Part shown: one piece after another, positions 1-8,251 of the stretch
Layout of the letters: each line of letters opens with the position of its first letter
Numbering within the stretch: the first letter of the stretch is position 1
Assembly (NCBI GenBank): GCA_024434165.1
Contig: QMIW01000001.1
Coordinates: forward strand, 1-64,000
Reading direction: 5' to 3'
Length of the DNA: 64,000 nucleotides
Source: Chloroflexota bacterium
Lineage (GTDB): Bacteria > Chloroflexota > Anaerolineae > Anaerolineales > Villigracilaceae
Program-made: the position numbers and the translations under genes
Notes under the pieces: generated by a model
The model's input: the letters and a program-made list of their open reading frames with translations, nothing else
The model's database searches: none
Told to the model about the DNA's origin: nothing

Positions 1-63
1 GTCTACCTAGGGTACTGCCAATGGAATGGCAGGTCTTGTCATCAGTTGACGCAAGACAATTGT

Positions 64-777
64 CTACTTGACTTCGTGTCGCAAGTTCTCGTATTGTTCG
101 ACCAGCGGTCCTTCATCGGGTTCATCGTTCACTTCCTGATATTCATGATCCGGGCGCAGGATGACATCGGCGGGGAAATCGCCTGCCTTCCAGATCGGGA
201 GCGTGCGCGCGACTTCATAGCCTGGTTTGCAGAATTCCTCGGGATCGAGTTCCGGCGAGACGATCACCACATATTCATCGGAGTCGGAGGTATAGTGCGT
301 GAGAATGTACGGTCCGATCTCGGAGAGCGCCGCTTGTTCGTATTCAAAAGGTGGTAATGGCACACCGGCTTTGGCAAACAGCCAGGTAACCTTTTCCTTG
401 AGCCACTCGATATCGGCATCGCGGTTGAAGATCGTGCGGCGGTGGAAATCGCGGGGGATGGCAGTCAGGTTGCAGTACTCGTCCGGTTTCTGATCCGCGA
501 GGGCGTAGGCGCTGGTCTCGATCTCCAACGCCACGATTACCTCGTCATCCCATTTCCAATTCACACTGCCCACGTACTCGCAGGGTTTGGCAAAGGCGCC
601 GGAGTTCATCACGATGTCCTCCCAGCCTTTGGGGTGATCGTGCGGAGTACACCAGACCTGAAAACCACCGCTGCCCGCTTCGAAGATCGCGGCAGGATCG
701 GAGTTGCTGGCGATGTCCAGTTCGCGTGCCAGGTTAAGCACGGGCTGGAGTCGTTTGTGTTCGGATTGCATGGTCAT
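64..777 (-). CDS. Hypothetical protein, 237 aa, last gene seen of accessory operon
   Basis: No family recognised. The protein is acidic, with no signal peptide or membrane segment, and is rich in Asp/Glu near its C-terminus (EPDEGPLVEQYENL). I start it at ATG 777 because AGGAG lies about 6 bases upstream; a longer reading to 861 has no such site. It follows the Api92-like gene by 13 bases on the same strand, so it is probably co-transcribed with the primase/SSB/clamp/RadC set. Genes of this kind in mobile elements are often uncharacterised. Function unknown. Confidence 0.75.
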   Translation of the reverse strand: MTMQSEHKRLQPVLNLARELDIASNSDPAAIFEAGSGGFQVWCTPHDHPKGWEDIVMNSGAFAKPCEYVGSVNWKWDDEVIVALEIETSAYALADQKPDEYCNLTAIPRDFHRRTIFNRDADIEWLKEKVTWLFAKAGVPLPPFEYEQAALSEIGPYILTHYTSDSDEYVVIVSPELDPEEFCKPGYEVARTLPIWKAGDFPADVILRPDHEYQEVNDEPDEGPLVEQYENLRHEVK

Positions 778-790
778 GATCGTTTCTCCT

Positions 791-1483
791 TTATCCGCCG
801 CGCGGACCGTCGTATTCGTATTGATGATGGAACTCTTCGATCCCCTCAGACCAGCGGGCATGACCGCTGAAGCCCATGCCGCCTTCGAAGTATTTCAGCT
901 CGAAGGTGTGATCGGGGAACATGGATGCAAGTTTCTCGATGACCGGGATGGGCGGACTCCAGGCGGTGTCGAATTCCAGGAACGCCTGGATGGGTTCGGC
1001 GTCCGGCAGGGGACTGCCGCATTGCTGACAGGTCAGGACGATCATTGCCTCGGTCTTATGCACTGTCTGGCAGTAGGTGCATTTGGACAGCTTACGCAAA
1101 GGCTGCGAGGGATCGGCGTGGGTAGTGAGGTGGACATGACAGGCATTCCATTTTGTTCGCCAAAATTCGCAGCACCATTCATAACCACCTGAGTTGTAAC
1201 CATCCTTGATCCACGGCGTGCCGGGTTCCACACCATATTCCGCGCCAAGGGCTGCGAGTTTTTGTTGGCGCTCGGGATCATCGTTTTCAATGTCCGCAAA
1301 TTTTTCCCGATACTCCTCGGCGCGCTTGTCCATGTCGCGATAGATCTGCGGGTAGGGGATGATGCGGTTGAAGTCCAGGATACGTTTGTCCTGATCGTGA
1401 ATGGAGTCAGAGCGGATGGTTTCAAGCACTTTGTTGACATCGGGACCGGTTATGGTCAATTCGTTTTCAGTCCAGTTCGGCAT
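791..1483 (-). CDS. Api92-like (DUF1281-type ferredoxin-fold) protein with a zinc-ribbon insert
   Basis: 230 aa. The N-terminus MPNWTENELTITGP is the hallmark start of Api92/YubB-like proteins found in phages and conjugative plasmids, whose C-terminal part folds like ferredoxin and whose role is unknown. Two CxxC pairs (CTYC and CQQCG, near residues 140-165) suggest a bound zinc ion within the chain. The C-terminus has the aromatic GMGFSGHARW block typical of the family. ATG 1483 is chosen because AAGGAG stands 8 bases before it. It lies 4 bases after the end of the next gene upstream, so translation is probably coupled. Confidence 0.7.
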   Translation of the reverse strand: MPNWTENELTITGPDVNKVLETIRSDSIHDQDKRILDFNRIIPYPQIYRDMDKRAEEYREKFADIENDDPERQQKLAALGAEYGVEPGTPWIKDGYNSGGYEWCCEFWRTKWNACHVHLTTHADPSQPLRKLSKCTYCQTVHKTEAMIVLTCQQCGSPLPDAEPIQAFLEFDTAWSPPIPVIEKLASMFPDHTFELKYFEGGMGFSGHARWSEGIEEFHHQYEYDGPRGG

Positions 1484-1487
1484 GAGA

Positions 1488-1880
1488 TTACTCCTTGGGT
1501 TTTTGATTTGAAGAGGTTGGAAAATCCTGCAGGAGACCCAGCAGGATGAGATGATCGCCTTCCTCCACGTGCAGGCGCAGGCTGCGTTCGACGTAGCGAC
1601 CTTTGACTTTGTCATCGTGGAGGTATTCAAAGGTAAAGGAAAGGGAAGGGCGTTGATCAAGGACCAGATGGTGATGGGCAAGCCAGAGCGCGTCATAGAG
1701 TTGCTGATCGGGATCGTCCTCGTCGCCATGATCCAGGGCATCGCTCAGGGATTGGCTGATCTCCACCTGCTTGGTGAAGCCGATGCAGGCGGTTGCCCAG
1801 CCTGCATCCAGCCAGGTGGTGGGCCGGATCAGGTTTCGTTGTGGCGCGGATGGAATGGTCAGGTTGAGAGTCAGTTGCAT
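1488..1880 (-). CDS. Hypothetical protein, 130 aa
   Basis: No family recognised. Soluble and acidic, with a predicted beta-rich middle (SLSFTFEYLHDDKVKGRYVERSLRLHV). ATG 1880 is preceded by a perfect AGGAGG, which overlaps the stop region of radC exon 2 at 1889, so it is probably translated from the spliced radC message. A longer upstream reading has no support. Function unknown. Confidence 0.7.
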   Translation of the reverse strand: MQLTLNLTIPSAPQRNLIRPTTWLDAGWATACIGFTKQVEISQSLSDALDHGDEDDPDQQLYDALWLAHHHLVLDQRPSLSFTFEYLHDDKVKGRYVERSLRLHVEEGDHLILLGLLQDFPTSSNQKPKE

Positions 1881-1888
1881 AATTCCTC

Positions 1889-2037
1889 CTACCCAAAGCC
1901 CAGACCGCGTTCCTTGAGCGAGACCCAACGCTGCCCGCCGATCACGAGGTGATCGAGCACATCGATGTCCAGTAATTTGCCTGCCTGCACCATTGAGCGG
2001 GTTACGGCAACATCATCGGGTGAAGGGGTCGGATCAC
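1889..2037 (-). CDS. radC: radC, 3' exon (C-terminal half of MPN/JAB domain)
   Basis: Reads [15 protein letters not shown] and then the conserved LGIxVLDHxVIG-like block ([18 protein letters not shown]), the standard end of RadC. DPTPSPDD should directly follow HNHPSG in any RadC, and it does so once the intron 2038-4438 is removed: the joint codons read P-S-G-D-P-T. Exons 4994-4439 and 2037-1889 add up to 705 bases, or 234 aa plus stop, the normal RadC length, with no frameshift. The Asp after HNHPSG completes the HxHPxGD metal site. Confidence 0.9.
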
Positions 2038-2101
2038 GTAGAGTAGGGGCAGGGACGCCATGCACAGATTGCTCCGTGCGGTTTTCCCCACCCCTCTCTC
2101 C

Positions 2102-2135
2102 AAACCGGACGTGAGACTTTCGCCTCATCCGGCTT
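2102..2135 (-). ncRNA. Group II intron domain V catalytic hairpin
   Basis: On the minus strand this reads as AAGCCGGATGAGGCGAAAG followed by TCTCACGTCCGGTTT. The outer stem pairs AGCCGGA with TCCGGTT and the inner stem GAGGC/GTCTC is capped by GAAA. The AGC catalytic triad sits at its 5' base. This is the standard domain V layout. It overlaps the last four codons of the intron-encoded protein. Confidence 0.85.
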
Positions 2136-3861
2136 TCCATTGAATTAAATTTGCTGTCTGGCGGTAGCCGTGTTCAGCCTTGTGGCATGTCAGGCACAGA
2201 GTTTCGAGGGTATCGAGGCTATGGGATTTCGTGCCCTTCTTGTGATGCACACGCGGACTCTCGGAAGAGCCACAGCGTACACACTTGAAGTCGTCCCGCA
2301 TCTTTGCCCGCAGTTTGAGTTCCGCAAGTTCAAGCGGCTCATTGCGTGATGCACGGTTGCTGGTTGCCCCGATGGTTGCCGTGTAAATGGCTTCCTCTGG
2401 CCCTGTTTCTCCCATTGGATAATCCAGCAGGATTGACTCTGCTTCCATCAGGTAGGGATGAGGAAACCCATCTTTTCCCTTTTGGTAGTAGCGTTGTCTC
2501 TGCAATTCCTTTGGGGAGGGTAGCCACTGGTACGCTTCGAGGATTTTCTCCCCTTCGCGTATGCTGGCTGTCCAACGCGTTCTGTTGTGAATGACTTTGG
2601 TCTTGGTTGTAATCAGATTGTGTTTTCGGCTGCCTTTGTGCTTCTTCAGGAGCCAGCCGAGGTATCTGAACCATGTATGGCGGGTGATGTCTTCGATGTC
2701 AGCGAGCAGGCTGGTGTACTTGTAGTACTCCGCCCAGCCCCTCACAATTGCATTCAGGGTGGTCAGCCTGCTGTATTCGTCCATCCATGTCCAACCTCTG
2801 GAAGTCAGGTCTTTGAGTTTCTTCTTGACGCGCTCTTTGCTCTTTTCTGTCGGTCTTAGATGCACCACCCAGCGTCCTTCAGGATTGGTTCTCTGGATAT
2901 GAAATCCCAGAAAATTGAACCCGTCGTTGACATGGGTAAGAAGCGTCTTTTCTTCGGACAGTTCGAGGTGGAGTTGGGTCTTGAGATACTCGCGGATTTC
3001 CTCTTTGGCTTGCTGTACTCCGGCGATACCGTCGTTGCTCATCACAACAAAATCGTCCGCGTAGCGGACGAGACGGTAGTTACCAATTCCAGCATAGCGC
3101 CTGCGGCGTTTTTCGTTGGCGTCCAGATTCCACTTTGCCTCTGCCCACTTGTCGAACTCGTTCAAGTAGACATTGGCGAGCAGTGGAGAGATGACACCTC
3201 CCTGCGGTACACCCGTTGAGGTGTGTGCAAAGAGTCCATCTTCCATGACACCAGCCTTGAGGAACTTCCAGATTAGGTCGAGGATGTCTTTGTCTGCGAT
3301 GCGCTGTTTGAGGATGGAGAGCAACTTGCGATGATGTACCGTGTCGAAGTAGCCCTTGATGTCACCCTCGATTGCGTAGTAATACTTTGATTTTGGTCCC
3401 GTCAGTGACATAACGACCGCAATGGCATCCATTGTGCAACGACCTTTGCGAAATCCAAAGGAGTAGGGTTGGAAGTCCGCTTCGTAAATGGGATCGAGAA
3501 TGGCTCTCAGTGCTTCCTGCACAATGCGATCTCTGAGAACCGGTATCCCCAACGGCCTTTGTTTCCCGTTTGCCTTCGGGATGTACACTCTTCGGACAGG
3601 TTGAGGCTGGTAGGTTTTCCTCTTGAGAGATTCCACGAGTATTCGTATTTCCTGCTCGTAGTTCTTCTTGAAGGTATCCCGTGTTGTGCCATCGGTACCT
3701 GCCGTTGAGCTGCCTGGTCGCGCCAGAACGGCTGCGGCTGCACATTGAATCCAGTAGTCCCAATGCATGAGACTATATAGATTGGTAAAGCGGTGTTGTG
3801 GATTTTCCTGTGCTGCCAGTGCCAGGCTTGTTTGCTTTTGGGACATCTTGGATTGGCTCAT
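2125..3861 (-). CDS. ltrA: Group II intron reverse transcriptase/maturase with HNH endonuclease
   Basis: 578 aa from ATG 3861, chosen because GGAGAAAGGA lies just upstream; the open frame to 4020 runs into intron RNA. Order of parts: RT fingers/palm with [29 protein letters not shown] and the catalytic YADD ([11 protein letters not shown]); the maturase X domain (GWAEYYKY); and a C-terminal HNH/zinc nuclease with CxxC...HH...CxxC ([21 protein letters not shown]). Such proteins help the intron splice and drive its retrohoming into DNA. The stop codon falls inside domain V of the intron RNA, which is odd. All key RT residues are present. Confidence 0.95.
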   Translation of the reverse strand: MSQSKMSQKQTSLALAAQENPQHRFTNLYSLMHWDYWIQCAAAAVLARPGSSTAGTDGTTRDTFKKNYEQEIRILVESLKRKTYQPQPVRRVYIPKANGKQRPLGIPVLRDRIVQEALRAILDPIYEADFQPYSFGFRKGRCTMDAIAVVMSLTGPKSKYYYAIEGDIKGYFDTVHHRKLLSILKQRIADKDILDLIWKFLKAGVMEDGLFAHTSTGVPQGGVISPLLANVYLNEFDKWAEAKWNLDANEKRRRRYAGIGNYRLVRYADDFVVMSNDGIAGVQQAKEEIREYLKTQLHLELSEEKTLLTHVNDGFNFLGFHIQRTNPEGRWVVHLRPTEKSKERVKKKLKDLTSRGWTWMDEYSRLTTLNAIVRGWAEYYKYTSLLADIEDITRHTWFRYLGWLLKKHKGSRKHNLITTKTKVIHNRTRWTASIREGEKILEAYQWLPSPKELQRQRYYQKGKDGFPHPYLMEAESILLDYPMGETGPEEAIYTATIGATSNRASRNEPLELAELKLRAKMRDDFKCVRCGSSESPRVHHKKGTKSHSLDTLETLCLTCHKAEHGYRQTANLIQWKAG

Positions 3862-4438
3862 ACGTCCTTTCTCCGTCTTAGTTTGCATTAGCCTATGTAA
3901 ATTCAACTGCCTTCCTTCGCCATGTGGCAGGCTTTCCCTGCCTCTGACTACTACGAAGGCTCCGTCCCATGTGCGGCATGTGGTCGCAAGCTGACTTACT
4001 CCTTTGCAGGAGAACTGCACATGGTTCCCAAGTTCATGTAGATAGTGTCTTCATATCGCTGTAGGTTTGGTCTGTACGCCTTGCTCGGCTCGTTGCCTCG
4101 CTCGTCATCGGGGAAGACCAGAATGTTCTGGAGTGCTGGTTTCCTATCCTAGCGAGATTTTGTCCTTCCATCAGAGATGGACAATCCGATGACTACACCC
4201 TCGCCCTAACGTAAAACGGGTGTTCCAACCTGCGGCGCTTCAAACAACCATTTCTTTCGTAACCGTGGCGATACTCTGGCTAGCAGCCTCGGGAAGATTA
4301 GGGTTTCCCTTGCCACATTGTCGAAGGAGCTTCAGAAGCGATTCTGCTTCGGGTCGTCGCCCCTGTCCCTCTAGCCACTCTGCACACTCCGTGCAGGGTT
4401 CCGTTTGAAACTTTCTATCTACATGCTTCTTGGCGCAC

Positions 4439-4994
4439 CAGATGGATGGTTGTGGACTACGATGATCGCGCAGGCATTGCGGGTGACGGCGGGCTGGAAG
4501 ACCTCGGCGATGCGCACCTGCGAGGAGTTGACCGAGCCCTGATAGACCTCGACGATCTCCAGCACACGGTTGCGGCGATCCAACAACAGCACGCGCAGAT
4601 GTTCCTTTTCCAGTAATGCCATCTCGGATTGCACGAGCGCGGCGGCATCGGCGGGGGAGTTGATCGCGATGCGCTCATCGGCGGGCAGACTGAGACGCAG
4701 CCCCAGCGTGAGCGCAGCTTTGATGCGCACGGCGGTCGCCTGGTTTATGCCGCGGACCTTCGCCAGTTCCTGCGGATGGGCTTGATAAATGCGGCGGATG
4801 TCGTCCCCGAAATGCGCCAGCAGATCCTGTGCGATCTCGATCTGTTTCTGACCGCCGATCAGGGCGGCGAGCAGCTCGGTCTGGTTGCAGGCGGTGGCAT
4901 CCTGGGTGACGCGATAGGCGGGCTGCTCGCGCAGCGGCATGGTCTTGAGACGCGGCTGGGTGTAGGGGGATTGGACGTGCAAGAGGGTGTTCAT
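4439..4994 (-). CDS. radC: radC, 5' exon (UPF0758/MPN family)
   Basis: 185 codons plus one base. It has an N-terminal helix-hairpin-helix-like region (LAKVRGINQATAVRIKAAL) and then the JAB/MPN fold with EKEHLRVLLLDRRN and the HNHPSG metal motif, where the group II intron cuts the Gly codon after its first base. RadC-family proteins are common on mobile elements beside anti-restriction and replication genes; the precise role is unsettled. ATG 4994 is preceded by AAGGAG. It follows the sliding clamp gene, with a strong hairpin between them. Confidence 0.93.
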
Positions 4995-5013
4995 GAAAAC
5001 TCCTTGGGAAATG

Positions 5014-5045
5014 AAAGACGGCGCACCGTTGGGTGCGCCGTCTTT
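5014..5045 (-). terminator. Strong hairpin between dnaN and radC
   Basis: Perfect 14-bp stem (AAAGACGGCGCACC with its complement) and a 4-base loop. It lies inside the operon, between the clamp stop (5058) and the radC start (4994). The T-rich tail is clearer on the plus strand (TCTTTGTTTG) than on the minus strand, so in the operon it may act as a partial terminator or mRNA-processing/stability element. Confidence 0.6.
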
Positions 5046-5057
5046 GTTTGATGTTTG

Positions 5058-6224
5058 TTATGCCATCGCCATCTCAGGCAGGCTGATCGCAATCGCTTCA
5101 TCCTCGGGAAAGGGATCCTTGAACCCATCCGAGAGCATGGGCATGATGACCGCGCTGAAGTTTCCGGCTTCGATCATGAGCGGCTTGGTGCTGCCTGTGA
5201 TGCGCAAAGTCAGTTCGCCTTTGATCGCTTCTGCGGTTCGTTTGAGATATAGGGCAGACAGCCAGGCTTGGGCGTTCTCCCCGCTGGTGATTGCCTCCAG
5301 GATGTTGCGCGCCTGACCGGTCTCGGTTTCTGCGGAGGCGATCTTCGCCACACCGTTCGCAACTTTGAGGAAAGTGTTTTGTGTGCCCATTGCATTCACC
5401 ATGCGGATCGATTGCAGCAGACTCGCTTGTTGGGCCTGCAGCGTGGCAACTGCGTTTGTGCGCGCATCGCCAATCAGGGTCTGAATCTGCACGGCGGGAA
5501 AATTGCCATCGACTGTCACAGTGGCAAGCATCAGGTTCTTGGAGGACTCTGCGTTGCGGATCTGGAAGAGCGCGCGGTTGGCGCCGATCATTCCCATGCG
5601 CACGGTGTCGCGCTCCTCGATCAGGGAGGACAACAGACGCACACTGCTGATGGGCAGGGACACGGCAATGGAGTCGCGCGGTCCTTCCAGAACTTCGAGT
5701 ACCTGACCAGCGGTGTATCCATCGGCAGCCAGTGCCACGGCTTGGGTCTTGTCCAGCATGAGATGCACGACCTGCAGGATGGCGCGCGACTCATCGGTCG
5801 AGGCAAAGGGCAGCACACGCAGCAGGCTGCGGAAGGTGCTGCCAGTACAGGTGGACAATGGATGCAAGTCTTTCTCATCCAGCATGGGTAGGGCTTCGTC
5901 CACAATACGCAGTGAGGTCCGAGTGGAAGCGCCTTGAATAACGAGCGCGCTGCCATCGATGTGCAGGCGAATGGAACCGGCAAGAGTCTCGACCACGGCT
6001 TTGAATGTGGCGGCATCCACGCAGACGGCAAGGTCTTCGTTGCAGTCCACATTCAGGGTGGCGCGTGCAGCGGTCTCGCCGTTGAAGCAGGACAGGTGCA
6101 GGATGCCGTCTGTATTGACGTTCATCTGCACGAGGGTGAAGGCGGCTTGCAGGCTGTTCTTTGCGCTGGCACGGGTCACGGCATTCAATGACGCTTGCAG
6201 CAGGTCTTGTTGCAGGGTGATCAT
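5058..6224 (-). CDS. dnaN: Beta sliding clamp homologue (DnaN family), element-encoded
   Basis: 388 aa. It begins MITLQQDLLQASLNAVTRA like DnaN domain 1, continues with the inter-domain AADGYTAGQV block (cf. the TDGHRL region) and ends with the M-P-M-L-S-D-G... segment close to the C-terminal clamp strand. Length equals the usual three-domain clamp. The role is to tether a DNA polymerase to the template as a ring. It starts in an ATGA overlap with the 56-aa gene before it. The same block carries its own DnaE, SSB and primase, so it may be a dedicated processivity factor rather than the chromosomal clamp. It is quite divergent from housekeeping DnaN. Confidence 0.85.
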   Translation of the reverse strand: MITLQQDLLQASLNAVTRASAKNSLQAAFTLVQMNVNTDGILHLSCFNGETAARATLNVDCNEDLAVCVDAATFKAVVETLAGSIRLHIDGSALVIQGASTRTSLRIVDEALPMLDEKDLHPLSTCTGSTFRSLLRVLPFASTDESRAILQVVHLMLDKTQAVALAADGYTAGQVLEVLEGPRDSIAVSLPISSVRLLSSLIEERDTVRMGMIGANRALFQIRNAESSKNLMLATVTVDGNFPAVQIQTLIGDARTNAVATLQAQQASLLQSIRMVNAMGTQNTFLKVANGVAKIASAETETGQARNILEAITSGENAQAWLSALYLKRTAEAIKGELTLRITGSTKPLMIEAGNFSAVIMPMLSDGFKDPFPEDEAIAISLPEMAMA

Positions 6225-6391
6225 GAGCTGAGGTCTCCTTGTTGTTGAGTGAGATAGTCCTGCAGGATCTGGATGTCGAGGTAGATATGGTTATCGCGTT
6301 CTTCAGGAGAAGAGTCTTCGAAGTGCTTCTGCTCATCCTCGGCGACATAGTCCAAGAGGCGGGCAAGCGAGCGTAATTGTTCGGCGTTCAT
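6221..6391 (-). CDS. Small acidic protein, 56 aa, between ssb and dnaN
   Basis: Reads MNAEQLRSLARLLDYVAEDE... and ends QQQGDLSS. Helical and acidic, with no cysteine and no membrane segment. It is joined on both sides by four-base ATGA overlaps: its start overlaps the ssb stop (6388-6391) and its stop overlaps the dnaN start (6221-6224). That double coupling is strong evidence that it is a real gene despite its size. Function unknown; a replication accessory protein is only a guess from position. Confidence 0.75.
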   Translation of the reverse strand: MNAEQLRSLARLLDYVAEDEQKHFEDSSPEERDNHIYLDIQILQDYLTQQQGDLSS

Positions 6392-6795
6392 GCGGGTGCG
6401 ACCTCCTCCGCCTGTGCGACCGGGACTTCGTTCTCTTCATTGCGGCTGTCCAGAAAATGGATCTCCATGATCTTGAGTTCGTAATCCGCAGCCGCCGTCC
6501 CGTCTTGCCGCGTCCAGATGCGTGGGCGTCCGCTGGATTTATCCGGGGTAAGCCTGCCTTCGATCAAAACCTTGCTTCCCTTTTGAAGGTATTGTTTGCA
6601 GATCTCCGCCAGCTTGCCCCAGGCGGTGCAGCGGAACCAGGTTGTGACCTTGATGATCTCGCCCTTCTCGTTGGGATACTGATCATTAGTGGCGACGTTG
6701 AAGATCGTGACCGGCGTGCCGGAGGGCGTGTAGCGCATCTCGGGTTCGCCGCCGAGATGACCGATGAAGATGGTTTTGTTGTATTGCTTGGACAT
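6388..6795 (-). CDS. ssb: Single-stranded DNA-binding protein
   Basis: 135 aa, a single OB fold: NKTIFIGHLGGEPEMRYTP, then VTTWFRCTAWGKLAEICKQY and KGSKVLIEGRL, all SSB hallmarks. It coats single-stranded DNA during replication, repair or transfer. ATG 6795 is preceded by AAGGAGA. Odd point: the C-terminus ends EEVAPA and lacks the acidic DDDIPF-like tip that ordinary bacterial SSBs use to recruit partners. An element-specific version is likely. It is coupled to the 56-aa gene and the clamp downstream. Confidence 0.93.
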   Translation of the reverse strand: MSKQYNKTIFIGHLGGEPEMRYTPSGTPVTIFNVATNDQYPNEKGEIIKVTTWFRCTAWGKLAEICKQYLQKGSKVLIEGRLTPDKSSGRPRIWTRQDGTAAADYELKIMEIHFLDSRNEENEVPVAQAEEVAPA

Positions 6796-6819
6796 GGGAG
6801 TCTCCTTATTTGAATTGAG

Positions 6820-6960
6820 TTACTTGCACACGTCGCGCAGGCGCTGGTCGATCTGGTATTGACCGGAACGGATGTAGTGGATCAGGCTGACGATGAACCA
6901 CAACGCCCAGAGAACCATCAGGGCGAATAGGAACATGGTGATGAAAGTGAAGATGGACAT
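6820..6960 (-). CDS. Small single-pass membrane protein, 46 aa
   Basis: MSIFTFITMFLFALMVLWAL... gives one strongly hydrophobic helix (about residues 5-29), followed by a short basic/polar tail ending RLRDVCK. ATG 6960 has AAAGGAG 7 bases upstream; upstream codons to 7005 belong to the hairpin. Lies between the primase and ssb. No family recognised. It could be an unrelated membrane peptide of the element. Confidence 0.6.
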   Translation of the reverse strand: MSIFTFITMFLFALMVLWALWFIVSLIHYIRSGQYQIDQRLRDVCK

Positions 6961-6984
6961 GAGGTTGCTCCTTTTGGTAAAAGA

Positions 6985-7017
6985 AAGCGGGGAGCGATGA
7001 AACATCGCTCCCCGCTT
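6985..7017 (-). terminator. Intra-operon hairpin after primase gene
   Basis: Perfect 15-bp stem (AAGCGGGGAGCGATG and complement) with a 3-base loop, followed on the minus strand by TTCTTTTACC. It sits between the primase stop (7040) and the small membrane gene. It may partly end transcription or protect the upstream message. Confidence 0.6.
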
Positions 7018-7039
7018 CAGGGAATGGATTGGTTTGTAC

Positions 7040-8032
7040 TTACAGAATGGACGGCCACCATCCGCTCAGGATGGCTTCGTCCGGATCGAGAGGTGCGGGA
7101 GGCCGCAGGGATTGCACATCTGCCCCACCGCCGCGAATGGCATCCGTGAGATGTTCTGTCCATTCATCCCCGGCTTTGTCCGGGTCGCTGAGCAGGACAT
7201 ACTCATACTGGTTGTGTTCGCGGAACCAGGCAAGCATCTTTGCCGAAGGGCTGGCGCCGTTGGTGTAGACCGCAACCGCCTCGCCATCGCGTCCCAGTTG
7301 ATGGATCTTCTGGGCGGTGATCAACATATCGAACAGGCCTTCCAGGACGATGATCGTGCGCGTATCAGGCGTGATGCGCCAACTGCCGAGCGGTTGCAGG
7401 CGGTTGCCCCAGGTCTTGTGATTCTTGAGCGGGGTGAAATTGCGCGTGCCCTTGGGCAGTTGCTCATCCGGGATATAGCGCACATTCATCACGGCAGGTT
7501 GGGTCGGCGGGTCGGCATACACCACCCCACCCGCCCACAACCAGGTCCCGTCCCGGCGCACCATCATGGATTGTTTGGCTGCATCCATGATCTCGCGATG
7601 GACACAGGGAACGGGAATGCCATAGCCGAGTCCGTAGACCAATGCGGTGTAGGGTGTGATGCCGCGCTTGGATAGATAACTCCAGGCAGGCGACGTCTGC
7701 ACACAAGCGCGCGCTTCCGACACGGCTTCATCCAGCAGTTGCACCTGGGTCGGCGGACGTTTGGGGCGGGTCGGTTTGGGTTCCGACACGGGTGGGAGGT
7801 AGCCCCGACCCAGTTTCTCTTGCAGCGCTTTGAGCGAACCGCCGCTGGCGCCGCAGCGCAGGCACTTCCAGTAGCCGCTCTGCAGATTGACCCCGAAGTT
7901 AGGTTGCCCTCCCTGCCCCTCCCGACTCGCGTCGTTATGGAAGGGGCACCAGAAGATGGCCCAGCCCCGATGATCCTCCACGCGAACCGCCGTTCCGAGG
8001 ATCCCTTCGGCGATGGATAGGATGTCTTGCAT
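7040..8032 (-). CDS. DnaG-like primase: CHC2 zinc finger plus TOPRIM domain
   Basis: 330 aa. The N-terminal zinc finger is seen as CPFHNDAS (Cys29, His32) and WKCLRCGASGG. The C-terminal TOPRIM fold shows IIVLEGLFDMLITAQK (the catalytic Glu) and LLSDPDKAGDEW (the DxD-type acid). This is the layout of primases from phages and conjugative elements; it would lay RNA primers. It is shorter than chromosomal DnaG (about 600 aa), with no helicase-binding tail. ATG 8032 has a perfect AAGGAGGT upstream. It heads the replication part of the operon (primase, SSB, clamp). Confidence 0.88.
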   Translation of the reverse strand: MQDILSIAEGILGTAVRVEDHRGWAIFWCPFHNDASREGQGGQPNFGVNLQSGYWKCLRCGASGGSLKALQEKLGRGYLPPVSEPKPTRPKRPPTQVQLLDEAVSEARACVQTSPAWSYLSKRGITPYTALVYGLGYGIPVPCVHREIMDAAKQSMMVRRDGTWLWAGGVVYADPPTQPAVMNVRYIPDEQLPKGTRNFTPLKNHKTWGNRLQPLGSWRITPDTRTIIVLEGLFDMLITAQKIHQLGRDGEAVAVYTNGASPSAKMLAWFREHNQYEYVLLSDPDKAGDEWTEHLTDAIRGGGADVQSLRPPAPLDPDEAILSGWWPSIL

Positions 8033-8062
8033 GGGATTTTCTGCGACCTCCTTTTCGTTTGA

Positions 8063-8170
8063 TCAATGGCCCAGACACTGGGCGATGGCTGCCATGCAAA
8101 CCGCAAGCCAGTGATGAGGCTGGGAAGCGGCGATGGCGACCAGGATGAGAAGTAGTGCGAAGGTTCTCAT
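8063..8170 (-). CDS. Small hydrophobic peptide, 35 aa
   Basis: Reads MRTFALLLILVAIAASQPHHWLAVCMAAIAQCLGH, with a signal- or anchor-like N-terminus. ATG 8170 is preceded by AAGGAGA at good spacing, and it fits neatly between the 76-aa gene and the primase. Support is only the ribosome site and position, so it is tentative. No family recognised. Confidence 0.4.
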   Translation of the reverse strand: MRTFALLLILVAIAASQPHHWLAVCMAAIAQCLGH

Positions 8171-8251
8171 GATCCGTCTCCTTCTTGGAATGGATTAAAT
8201 AGTCCCAGGGAGAGGGCATGATCACGCATCCGGCGAGTCCCGTGAGACGGC

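Larger units (their letters stand above)
2038..4438 (-). mobile_element. Group II intron inserted in radC
   Basis: 2401 bases in the same direction as radC. The 5' end is GTGCGCC (the bacterial GUGYG consensus) right after exon sequence CATCTG. The 3' end is CTCTAC, with an adenosine 7 bases from the end (position 2044) suited to be the branch point. Domain V lies at 2102-2135 and domain VI at about 2041-2100. The intron carries one reverse transcriptase/maturase gene (2125-3861). The left 580 bases of intron RNA (about 3862-4438) would hold domains I-III. Removing the intron restores radC exactly, so it is probably a functional or recently functional insertion. Confidence 0.93.

Noticed and set aside
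1-63. Short sequence at the window start
   Set aside because: 63 bases downstream of the first gene; no clear terminator or gene could be read.
1889-4994. radC as a dead gene
   Set aside because: The intron boundaries and sense direction restore the exact frame on splicing, so loss of function is not implied.
8168-8230. 20-codon frame MRDHALSLGLFNPFQEGDGS
   Set aside because: Too short and without its own ribosome site; overlaps the control region of the 35-aa gene.
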